Below are positions 8,832 through 16,598 of a stretch of DNA of 30,798 nucleotides, piece by piece. The notes beneath the pieces were generated by a model. That model was given only the letters and a program-made list of their open reading frames with translations. It searched no databases and was not told where the DNA came from. A program made the position numbers and the translations under genes. Position 1 is the stretch's first letter. Each line of letters begins with the position of its first letter. Source of the stretch: Euryarchaeota archaeon UBA53 (GTDB lineage Archaea; Thermoplasmatota; Poseidoniia; Poseidoniales; Poseidoniaceae); contig DAZU01000005.1 in assembly GCA_002507425.1 (NCBI GenBank), positions 8,486-39,283 of the forward strand, read 5' to 3'.

Positions 8832-9980
8832 ATGGCGGGAGAAGTAACACCACAGGGAGAAGGGACAAGATCTCTTCATCTTCGTCAACTCCGACTCCAA
8901 TGGCAAATTGTTACTTTACAAGTTATTGCAACATTAGCATTGGTTTGGATGTATCTCGAGGTTGTATCTACATATGTCGTAGGCAGTATAGACCACACCC
9001 AACTATTCGATACTATCGAGGCAGGTACTGATGCCGAGTTACCCCTAGCAGACTGGATATCAGGTAGTAATTCTGATGGTTTGGCGCGTTTTTATGTTCC
9101 TCTTGGACTAGGGTTGGGTCTTGGAGGAGCAATGGCAGTATTGGCATTTCAAACACCTAAATTCCAACAACGCGCTAAATTAGCGTTAATCATAGGTGCT
9201 ATACTACTGCTGGCAGGTAGGTTTGTGTTAGCATATGTTTGGCAGTTGATTGGTGGTGGTTGGGATGTACCAGATGAGGATGTCATACAACTACTTAGAT
9301 GGCCTTTATTGACGATGTTATCGTTCATAATTTTGACATTTTACCTGCTACCTGTAATCACAGGGACGAAAGGAATCTGGGGATTATCCAGAAGAGGAGT
9401 AGCATGGTCAATAGGTTTCACTTTGCTGTTCCTTGCAGTCCATGCGGTCCTTACTTTCCCTCTAATTCGCTCACAACTGGGAAGCTATGGAAGCCAGTTA
9501 ACCGCCCTCGAAATTATTGTTTCAGAGCCAACAGTGTTTGGTTTGGTAACGAAAGAACAAATTTCTCTAATCTTGATAGCATGTTTAATGATGGTCTTCC
9601 AAGAATCAGCATTTGGAGTAATTAGACAACTAGAGTATGCTTACAGGCTACCAGAATCTTGTAAAAGAGATCCTGAGTATGTAGCTCAGATGGACAATAT
9701 ACTAAATGGTCATATCAGGCATACAGCGATATTTCTAACTTTGACTGTGGTCGCTACCACAGTTGCACTTGGTTTCCACTCTGTCCTGCTGGATTTTGTT
9801 AGCGATATTACAGGGTCTCAGTGGGCCGCTCAAGTTGGTGAGTCAATAGAATTGACACTCACTTATGGATTGGTAATATCTGCCCTTTTGTTCCTTGGAA
9901 TAATGGCCTTACTCAGATTTGTAGTTCCATGGCAGAGATTTTGGGGTCTAATAGAATCATCCTTGAGCTCTAGAGATTAA
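8832..9980 (+). CDS. Eight-helix membrane protein of the DUF58 cluster, unknown function
   Basis: A 382-residue integral membrane protein that I do not recognise. About eight hydrophobic helices are visible: near residues 25-48, 85-108, 116-140, 155-178, 190-213, 238-258, 292-318 and 340-365, with a short hydrophilic N-terminus and a loop of about 40 residues before the seventh helix. It has no recognisable catalytic motif. It sits third in the DUF4350-DUF58 cluster, nine bases after DUF58 with a GGTGAT site at 8823-8828. Haloarchaeal DUF58 clusters also carry poorly characterised polytopic proteins, so it may be a functional counterpart. Its TAA stop directly abuts the stop codon of the convergent small membrane protein. 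Confidence 0.75.
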   Translation: MAGEVTPQGEGTRSLHLRQLRLQWQIVTLQVIATLALVWMYLEVVSTYVVGSIDHTQLFDTIEAGTDAELPLADWISGSNSDGLARFYVPLGLGLGLGGAMAVLAFQTPKFQQRAKLALIIGAILLLAGRFVLAYVWQLIGGGWDVPDEDVIQLLRWPLLTMLSFIILTFYLLPVITGTKGIWGLSRRGVAWSIGFTLLFLAVHAVLTFPLIRSQLGSYGSQLTALEIIVSEPTVFGLVTKEQISLILIACLMMVFQESAFGVIRQLEYAYRLPESCKRDPEYVAQMDNILNGHIRHTAIFLTLTVVATTVALGFHSVLLDFVSDITGSQWAAQVGESIELTLTYGLVISALLFLGIMALLRFVVPWQRFWGLIESSLSSRD

Positions 9981-10181
9981 TCATTTTGAATATAGGTTTT
10001 GTATGGCACGCCCTAACATTTCTGAAAATACCACTGCCATCAATGGCAATAGACACAGCCAAGAAAGCCAAAGTAGAAATCCTGAAAATAATCCTTTTAA
10101 TTGAATACCAAAGTAAATTGTTAGAGATAGAATCCCAACAAAAATTACCTTTTCAATCCACAGAGGGTATGGTTCTCCCAT
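9981..10181 (-). CDS. Small two-helix membrane protein
   Basis: A 66-residue peptide with two hydrophobic helices (about residues 9-27 and 32-52), a short polar head (MGEPYPLWIEK) and a basic end (NLYSK). I do not recognise a family. It follows the giant coiled-coil gene by eight bases, and its AGGTGAA ribosome site overlaps that gene's TAG stop, so it is the last gene of the Roadblock operon. ATG 10181 is preferred over the adjacent TTG because of that spacing. A role as membrane anchor or partner of the coiled-coil protein is inference from the operon. The stop is immediately adjacent to the stop of the convergent eight-helix protein. Confidence 0.65.
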   Translation of the reverse strand: MGEPYPLWIEKVIFVGILSLTIYFGIQLKGLFSGFLLWLSWLCLLPLMAVVFSEMLGRAIQNLYSK

Positions 10182-10189
10182 CAATTCAC

Positions 10190-13100
10190 CTACAAGTCAA
10201 TTCCATCAAGTGATTCTTCGAGTTGACTAAGGATTGATTCAGAGACCTCTTCTGTTTCAACGGGTTCAGTTCTCCTAGCCCAGCGAGCATCTAATCTTGC
10301 AAGCTCTTCTTCCAAGGTTGCTCTTTCATCACTACTAGTGCTAAATTCTGAATCGTTTACTACTTCTTCCTTAACTTCATCATTGGGGGTAGACAGCTCA
10401 GACCATTCTTCTGTTATTTCGCTGGTTTCAACAGCAACAGCGATCTCTTCGTCGATTAATTCCCCTTTCATTTCCTCAATAGCATCATTGTTTACCGGCT
10501 CTCTTTCACCGGCAGGCATCGAGTCCCTTTCAAATGGTAAAATACCGTCACGCTTGAAATCCCATAGTGCACCTCTTACTTCTCCTTTAACAAACCCACT
10601 TGCATCTAACTGAGTTAGTAATTCTTCCAAAGTCGTGGTTGTTGCTTCGAGCTTCACAGCCGAACCAGCATCTCTCATATCCGCCTCTAGATGTATATCA
10701 TCGAGAGCTTTCTGGATAAGGGCTCTAGTTTCTCTAGCTAGAACAGGTAATGATTCAGGTCTTCTTGTATTGTTAAGAAGGGCTTGAATTTGTTCAGGTG
10801 GGGCGCCTAGTTTTTCCAACTGTTCGAGGACGTTTTTGATTCTCCGAAGCATAGTTATAGAACGATCATAGTCTTCTAGAAGGTTCTCTAGATCTAGGAC
10901 AAGATGGGTTACGGTCTCCCCTAGTTGATGCTCAAGTCTTTGTTGAACAGACCATCTTGCCAGCCCGCGTACCGCTCCAGCGGTTTGTGGGACCTGTCTC
11001 TCAAGTAATGACATGACCTCATTTGATAACAAATGCCTTGGAGTTCGAGCGACATGATCAACACATCCCTGAATAACTTGCAATGCTCTTTCAACAGCTC
11101 TGTCGAGAAGGGAAACAGAGTAACCGAGAGTTCTTGCATGTTCTAAACGTTCTAAAACAGGACCTAGAGTGTTGAATTTCTTATTTTCGTGTAGTAGGGC
11201 CTGAGCAAGCGGTTCTTCAGATAATCTTGCACGGAGATGTTCAGCCTCCTTGATGTCCGACAAAGCCTCTTCATGTGCTAAGGCTAGTGCTTCTGCCTGA
11301 TCTAGAAGGTTTGACAATTCCCCTTCTGCCTGCCCTCGTCTTGCACCTAAATCACCCAATTCCTTCAAAACCTGCCGTCTCTCATCCATTAACTCACGCA
11401 TCTCAGATTGGATATTTGCTGCTCGATTTTCCTGTTCATTCAGACGTATTCTGTCTTCTTGGGTCCTTTCTCTGGCTACTTTTGCTTCAGTTTCGACTTG
11501 TTTTAGTCGCAATTGAGAGTCACTAATTTTAGCTTCGATTTCTGATAACTCGCCTTGAGCACGCCGATGCTTGTCTCTAGTTGCGTCGACCTGCTCTTCA
11601 ATCATTCTCTGCCTACGTTGGTCATCTTCTATCCTTGAGCGTATGCTGGCCAAGGTTTCTGAATATGAATCAATATCGCTGGATAAAGCTGCCTCTTTAG
11701 ATGCCATCTCTTCAATTTTAGCTGACAGTTCTGAACTTGCTTTACTATCTCCCAATATCCTTGCTAATTCTACTGCTCTTTCACTTAATTGGTGTTCTAA
11801 CTCATTTACTCTTTTAGAAAGTCTATCGCTTCTGGATTCTGCGTTTTCCATACTTGCCTGAGCAGAGGAAATATCTAGTTGCATCTGATCTATTGTCTTA
11901 TTGTATGATGAGATTTTGCTTTGTATGTCAATGACTTGCTTGTCGGCTTCAATGGCACTAACCTTTGCTGCATTCTCTGCGGCTTGAGCAGCATCAAGAG
12001 CTATTCTCAACATTTCGATTTCTCGCTCAGCATCGGATATTTTTACCTCTGAGTTCTCCAATTTTCTACGTAGTCCATCATCAACTGCCGTTGATGTATC
12101 AATTTTCTTCAATCCTGTGGATGGAACTGATATAGTAATGCTAAATTCATACTTTGTCCGGTCTTTGCGAAGTCTCTGCAAACCTATTTCAAACCCGTAC
12201 AATTGTTGCAGATTTTGCATAATTAGTGCTTGACGTGCCTCGGACCTTGTTCTAGTGGTAGTCAACTCTTCGCAAAATTTTGCTAGATTGAAATCTGGGA
12301 CATTACCGGATTCAGGCCCCAATATCGTTCCTACTGGTAATCTATGTAGGGTCAAAACTCTTCGTGATTCGGTTAGTGAACTAACTGCTTCAACGATTTT
12401 GGTTTGTTTAGGGGCTTGTATTGCAACAGGTATTCCCTTGACGAGTGCGACCCTAACTGCTTTGGAAGATTTTCCAGCACATAGGTGACCAGTTATCCCC
12501 TCCTCAACAGCAGAGGTTAGCATTGAAATTATCGCATCTGTACCTCCTCTGCCCTCTCTAACAACATGCCCGTCAACAAGAGGTTTACCGCCTAAGCCCA
12601 TTATCTCTGTTTGTCCTTCCATGACTGATGCGATTTGGTTGATAAGTCTACCATGATCTACGTCTGATTCTGTCCAAACTGCTAGCCCCACGTCTCCTGC
12701 CTCGGCTAAGAGGAGTGCACCATCATCAGTGTGTAATGTCCAATGCCCCTCCCCTGCAAGACCTAGGTCACTAGCCATGGCTTTTCTACCTGCAAGGGTC
12801 TCTCCTACTTGCGTTGCTAAGGATTCTGCACTGGATGGAAGTTCTCCTGCATCGTGGATCAACATTCCAGAATCTACTGCAATTCCTCCTCTAACCTCTG
12901 GTCGTTGAATTAAGGTATCTAGAATAGCAGACAAGTCTCTCGACAGAAGTCTTTCAAGTGAATCTCCTGAACTGATGAGTCCCCTCATATCTGCACTGTG
13001 TTCAAAGGCCTCAGGGATAATTTGTGCAACAGATCCTAGCGCAGTTTGACTCCAAGCCCTTGCCGTAAGACGGTGACCATCTACCTCCAATTCTTCAAGC

Positions 13101-13315
13101 CTTTTCTTTGCTTCAACCCCACAAAGCAGGGTTTTTCCCGCCGCTGGCTCAGCAACCCATCCAACAATTCTTCCAGACCGTATTAATCTGTGGCCACTGG
13201 GGGTTGACCTTCTTCCAAGATAGGTAGTAATCGAACCATGTTCAAATGGTAATATGGAACCATCCTGTACATCTATTTCGTCGTCAATCAATACTCCGTA
13301 GGGTAAATCGAACAT
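10190..13315 (-). CDS. Giant coiled-coil protein with a Roadblock/LC7-like domain
   Basis: A 1041-residue cytoplasmic protein with no signal peptide or membrane helix. Residues about 1-110 form a compact beta-rich region; about 125-235 look like a Roadblock/LC7 domain (PEVRGGIAVDSGML, then an alpha/beta pattern ending DHGRLINQIASVMEG); about 255-310 have a pattern (TSAVEEGITGHLCAGKSS) reminiscent of DUF4388. A long coiled coil covers roughly 412-760, followed by a helical region and an acidic tail (about 930-1041). A string AEPAAGKT near 55-62 fits the loose P-loop pattern, but there is no supporting Walker B. ATG 13315 is chosen because GGTGAT (13320-13325) sits four bases upstream; a GTG at 13324 is the alternative. 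It directly follows a small Roadblock-like gene. It resembles a scaffold for small-GTPase signalling, though no GTPase is in this window. Function is unknown. Confidence 0.8.
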   Translation of the reverse strand: MFDLPYGVLIDDEIDVQDGSILPFEHGSITTYLGRRSTPSGHRLIRSGRIVGWVAEPAAGKTLLCGVEAKKRLEELEVDGHRLTARAWSQTALGSVAQIIPEAFEHSADMRGLISSGDSLERLLSRDLSAILDTLIQRPEVRGGIAVDSGMLIHDAGELPSSAESLATQVGETLAGRKAMASDLGLAGEGHWTLHTDDGALLLAEAGDVGLAVWTESDVDHGRLINQIASVMEGQTEIMGLGGKPLVDGHVVREGRGGTDAIISMLTSAVEEGITGHLCAGKSSKAVRVALVKGIPVAIQAPKQTKIVEAVSSLTESRRVLTLHRLPVGTILGPESGNVPDFNLAKFCEELTTTRTRSEARQALIMQNLQQLYGFEIGLQRLRKDRTKYEFSITISVPSTGLKKIDTSTAVDDGLRRKLENSEVKISDAEREIEMLRIALDAAQAAENAAKVSAIEADKQVIDIQSKISSYNKTIDQMQLDISSAQASMENAESRSDRLSKRVNELEHQLSERAVELARILGDSKASSELSAKIEEMASKEAALSSDIDSYSETLASIRSRIEDDQRRQRMIEEQVDATRDKHRRAQGELSEIEAKISDSQLRLKQVETEAKVARERTQEDRIRLNEQENRAANIQSEMRELMDERRQVLKELGDLGARRGQAEGELSNLLDQAEALALAHEEALSDIKEAEHLRARLSEEPLAQALLHENKKFNTLGPVLERLEHARTLGYSVSLLDRAVERALQVIQGCVDHVARTPRHLLSNEVMSLLERQVPQTAGAVRGLARWSVQQRLEHQLGETVTHLVLDLENLLEDYDRSITMLRRIKNVLEQLEKLGAPPEQIQALLNNTRRPESLPVLARETRALIQKALDDIHLEADMRDAGSAVKLEATTTTLEELLTQLDASGFVKGEVRGALWDFKRDGILPFERDSMPAGEREPVNNDAIEEMKGELIDEEIAVAVETSEITEEWSELSTPNDEVKEEVVNDSEFSTSSDERATLEEELARLDARWARRTEPVETEEVSESILSQLEESLDGIDL

Positions 13316-13320
13316 GTCTA

Positions 13321-13659
13321 TCACCTAATCAACGAGTTCAGCATATCTACATCACATTCCACTGCGTGTCTCCACCTTGCTAATCTGCCATTTTTTCCAG
13401 ATATTATCAAACTAGCATCTTCACTCAACCGGGTTAACAACAACATATTCTTTCCTTCATGCCATAGTTCCAAACCCCTGCCGATGCTAGTATCTTTACC
13501 CAGCCTTTCCATTGCTTGAACAATTTTTCCAGCATATTCGACATTAGGAGATTTCCCTTTGTGTCCCACAGAAGCTAACAAGCCATTTTTCTTTGAAATG
13601 ATGTATGCTTGATTGGCTCCTGGTAAGGTGGTAAAACCGGCCAGAATGCGTTGCATCAT
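13321..13659 (-). CDS. Roadblock/LC7-like (MglB-type) small protein
   Basis: A 112-residue single-domain protein. The sequence LPGANQAYIISKKNGLLASV (about 17-36), a central helix (SPNVEYAGKIVQAMERLG) and the strands MLLLTRLSEDASLIIS (about 73-88) follow the Roadblock/LC7 fold order. Members of that fold dimerise and act as partners of Ras-like GTPases, as MglB does for MglA. The match is by fold pattern, not by a diagnostic motif, so a related profilin-like fold is possible. Its stop lies five bases before the start of the giant coiled-coil gene, which also holds a Roadblock-like domain; the shared fold supports a physical partnership. Two ATG codons occur in tandem at the start, with no clear ribosome site, so the transcript may be leaderless. 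Confidence 0.68.
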   Translation of the reverse strand: MMQRILAGFTTLPGANQAYIISKKNGLLASVGHKGKSPNVEYAGKIVQAMERLGKDTSIGRGLELWHEGKNMLLLTRLSEDASLIISGKNGRLARWRHAVECDVDMLNSLIR

Positions 13660-13866
13660 GCGCGCTCAAATTACTTGAGGCAGAAAACGCATTCAAGAAG
13701 TTTGGCTTTGCAAAACGCCTATAGGGCGATTTAATGGGGTTTTTGATTTTGCCAACTAACCGGCTTTTCCCACTTCCAAATTTTACAAAAATTCCAATTG
13801 AAGATTTAATATTCCAATTGATTCTTGCAACCGTGCACATCAAAACCAACACCTCGTGGGAATAAC
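13660..13866. promoter_or_regulatory. Divergent intergenic region with an 11-bp direct repeat
   Basis: This 207-base spacer separates the Roadblock gene (minus) from the ncsA-like gene (plus). It is AT-rich in its right half. The word attccaattga occurs twice, at 13791-13801 and 13811-13821, exactly 20 bases apart, and each copy contains the palindrome caattg. The repeat brackets a TATA-like tttaatatt. The arrangement looks like two regulator sites on the same face of the helix ahead of the ncsA-like gene. No RNA gene was recognised. Confidence 0.45.
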
Positions 13867-14826
13867 ATGGCCGAGATGTTTGAGGTACCCAGTTGCGACA
13901 AGTGTCGCAATCCTGCAATTCATCACCAGGTCTACTCAGGAAGAATGATGTGTGCTGCTCATCTTGCTGATAGTGTGCGAAAAAAGGTTTCAAAAGCGCT
14001 TAGAGAACAATTAGTATTACCAAAAGGTAAGCATACAACCATACTCGTTGCAATATCAGGTGGTAAGGACTCAGCAGTGTTACTCGAGAGAATTCATGAA
14101 AACCTCAGCCAACGCAGGGATGTAACCATCGTAGGGGGCTGTGTAGATGAAGGGATTGAAGGATACCGGCCACCGTCACTTGAGTGCGCAAAAGAACTTT
14201 GCGAGAGTTTAGGTGTCAGATTCGAGACGGTCTCCTATCCAGAACTTGGATTTAAGGAAATGGATGAAGTTGCAGAAAAAATAATTCAGACGGGTGATAA
14301 AAAGGCTCCATGCTCATATTGCGGAGTTTTCAGGCGACAGGGGATTAATCATCTAGCTGAACGCGTCGGTGCTGATGTTATTGCTCTAGGGCATAATTTA
14401 GATGACATGGCCCAGACAATTATGATGAACATGCAAAATGGAGACATAGAAAGAACGCTTAGACTTGCTCCACATACAGACACTCCTTTGAAAGGAATGG
14501 CTCCGAGGATCGTTCCGCTAAGATGGGTTCCAGAGCAGGAAATTCACCTCTATGCATTGCATAAAAAATTACCAATTCACCACGAGGAATGTCCTCATGG
14601 AGAGGGGGCCCTAAGATTTAGGCATAGAGAAACAGTTGCTATGATGGAAGCAGATGTTCCTGGGACAAGGCACGGGTTGCTTAGAATGGCTGACGACATA
14701 AAGAAATTAAGAAAAATGGCTGGCAGCAGCCTAAATTCGGTCAAACCAATAAACTGTCCAGAATGTGGTCAAATATGCAGTGGTAACGTTTGTAAAGCGT
14801 GTGAAATGCGCAAGCAAATGATGTGA
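13867..14826 (+). CDS. ncsA: tRNA 2-thiolation enzyme, NcsA/TtuA (Ncs6/CTU1) family
   Basis: A PP-loop ATPase that adenylates a tRNA uridine and replaces its oxygen with sulfur, using a ubiquitin-like sulfur carrier in archaea. The 319 residues include an N-terminal zinc finger (C10, C13, C29, H32), the PP-loop SGGKDS (64-69), the cysteines C149 and C152 in CSYC and C242, which match the three ligands of the TtuA iron-sulfur cluster, and a C-terminal zinc-ribbon-like cysteine set (C297, C300, C304, C309, C312). GHNLDDMAQT (175-184) is typical of the family. Whether it modifies U34 (NcsA) or U54 (TtuA) is not decided by sequence. I chose ATG 13867 with a GTGGGAA ribosome site because it removes a non-homologous leader. 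The stop abuts the stop of the convergent membrane protein. Confidence 0.9.
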   Translation: MAEMFEVPSCDKCRNPAIHHQVYSGRMMCAAHLADSVRKKVSKALREQLVLPKGKHTTILVAISGGKDSAVLLERIHENLSQRRDVTIVGGCVDEGIEGYRPPSLECAKELCESLGVRFETVSYPELGFKEMDEVAEKIIQTGDKKAPCSYCGVFRRQGINHLAERVGADVIALGHNLDDMAQTIMMNMQNGDIERTLRLAPHTDTPLKGMAPRIVPLRWVPEQEIHLYALHKKLPIHHEECPHGEGALRFRHRETVAMMEADVPGTRHGLLRMADDIKKLRKMAGSSLNSVKPINCPECGQICSGNVCKACEMRKQMM

Positions 14827-16572
14827 TTAGACTCTTCTTTGAAGCCTTTCCATATACTTGTCTGCTCGACCAAGAGAATTAAGACATAGCTCTGTTTTAC
14901 CTGCTTCCAAGTTATCTTTTGCAATCGCAATTGCCTCTTCCACAGTCCTCCTGTCTTCATCGATTATCGCTATGTTGCTCGCATCACATTGGTTCCTTAG
15001 AACTGCCCATTGTTCACTGATATAATCAAGTAATTCTGAAGCATCTTCGTTTGCCTTCAAATTAGAATCGAGATCGGTCGTTAGTTCATCTAACATTGAT
15101 GCTGCCTTTACCCACCTTTTTGCGCTCCCTTCTTTCTCGATTTTAGAAAGCCTTTCATCCCAATCTGCCGCATCTTGTCTGTTTGACCATCGAGAAATTA
15201 GATGCTTTTTTTGTCTAATTGCTCTTCTTACATCATCCATAGCTTCCCTTTCTGCAGTAATTTCTCTAATAACTCCGTCAGCAAGTCCCTTTGCAAGAGC
15301 GGAATTACCCTCATTAACAGCATCCTCAGCATCATCAAGCCTCTTATTGAGTTGGGTCTTATCAATTCCATCTGCTGATTTAAGCAACTTTGCGGCATCG
15401 CTAACTGTATTCTCTGCTATTGAAAGCGCTTTTTCAAGAGCCAACATTTGTTCAGGGATTACCATGGCAAATTCATATGCTTTTTTCGGCTTCTCGGAAA
15501 GTAACATCTTCTTTGCCTCAATCAATAAATCCTCAAGATCGTCCTTTACATGCTCAGAATTAGATAATTTAGTGCTTGCTTCAGTTATTGCAATTTCTGC
15601 CTTTTCCCACCACTCAATTACTTCATTTGCACGTTTTTTTGCTTGTCTAAACAGTGCTTCTCCTTCTCTTAAACTGCCTAATTGTAACTCTCTTTGGCCC
15701 ATTTCCCATGCTTTTCTGGGACGCTTTACTATCGGTGCAATAAGTTCAGCATTTTCTACCGACTTCAATGAGTCTTGTTTGATGTCATCTACATCTCCAG
15801 CAAGTGATAAGGAGCGCTTGATATCTTCCTCTGCCTCGTCAAGTAGGCGCATTCCCCACTCTGGGTCTCTGTGCCCCTCTTCACGACCAGTCATCACCAA
15901 GCTTGCTGCTTGGTCAACGGCAGCTCCTTCGCTTTTTAGCTCTAATATTAGAATCTCTAACTCGTTCAATCTCACATCAAAATGTTTTCTCATTTGACGC
16001 ATATCATCATTTCCATACCAATCGTATATAATGAGGAAAAGTGCGATTAAGCACAGAGCAAATTGGATATATGTAGCAGAATTTTCGAAACTTGAGGTAG
16101 TGAGTAAGGAAATTGACAAAACAAGACCCAGAAAACCCATGATTGATCTATACTTCAAAACGGATACATCTCCCATGAGTATGGTTCTTCCTGATACAAA
16201 GAGCGTTATGGATATGGAAATTAAAATTATCATTCCTAAAATTTCTGAAAGACTCCCTTGGAAATAATTTAATGCAACTATTGCGATTGGAAGCCAAAAA
16301 ATAGTGCACACCGTTCCAAGTCTGGACCTAGCCTGCTTCTCCATTGTCGCGAGATCTTGAACAAATATTGCCCATGCAATGATTACAATAGAATACTTCA
16401 AATCTGAATTTACAGAACCACCATTAATTGTTGATTTTATTGAAGGCCATGCTAACCAAATCGCAACTGTTAGCATAAATATGGCAGAAAACCCAGAAAG
16501 TCTCTCTAATCTTTTTGCCCTCAAATTCATTTCAGCTTTGATCGCATCTTCTAGATTTACAAAGCCATCCAT
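14827..16572 (-). CDS. Six-helix membrane protein with long helical cytoplasmic domain, unknown function
   Basis: A 581-residue protein I do not recognise. Six hydrophobic helices occupy about residues 27-195. The remaining 385 residues are charged and almost wholly helical, with repeated blocks that recall coiled coils or TPR-like helical hairpins (for example KAYEFAMVIPEQMLALEKAL and LDDAEDAVNEGNSALAKGLA). No enzymatic motif is visible. It starts 26 bases after the stop of the ectodomain protein and has a GAGGG site six bases before its ATG, so both are probably expressed together: one exposes a large outer domain, the other a large inner domain. Its architecture is similar to the membrane protein at 20675-23209, though I see no clear sequence identity between them. 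Confidence 0.75.
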   Translation of the reverse strand: MDGFVNLEDAIKAEMNLRAKRLERLSGFSAIFMLTVAIWLAWPSIKSTINGGSVNSDLKYSIVIIAWAIFVQDLATMEKQARSRLGTVCTIFWLPIAIVALNYFQGSLSEILGMIILISISITLFVSGRTILMGDVSVLKYRSIMGFLGLVLSISLLTTSSFENSATYIQFALCLIALFLIIYDWYGNDDMRQMRKHFDVRLNELEILILELKSEGAAVDQAASLVMTGREEGHRDPEWGMRLLDEAEEDIKRSLSLAGDVDDIKQDSLKSVENAELIAPIVKRPRKAWEMGQRELQLGSLREGEALFRQAKKRANEVIEWWEKAEIAITEASTKLSNSEHVKDDLEDLLIEAKKMLLSEKPKKAYEFAMVIPEQMLALEKALSIAENTVSDAAKLLKSADGIDKTQLNKRLDDAEDAVNEGNSALAKGLADGVIREITAEREAMDDVRRAIRQKKHLISRWSNRQDAADWDERLSKIEKEGSAKRWVKAASMLDELTTDLDSNLKANEDASELLDYISEQWAVLRNQCDASNIAIIDEDRRTVEEAIAIAKDNLEAGKTELCLNSLGRADKYMERLQRRV

Positions 16573-16598
16573 AATTTACCCTCATATATTCACACATA

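Noticed and set aside
13130..13155. P-loop (AEPAAGKT) making the coiled-coil protein an SMC/Rad50 ATPase
   Set aside because: Only the loose pattern fits; the glycine-rich context, Walker B, signature motif and C-terminal head are missing.
13544..13993. Minus-strand open frame across the ncsA promoter
   Set aside because: It overlaps both the start of ncsA and the Roadblock gene in another frame, and its composition is not protein-like.
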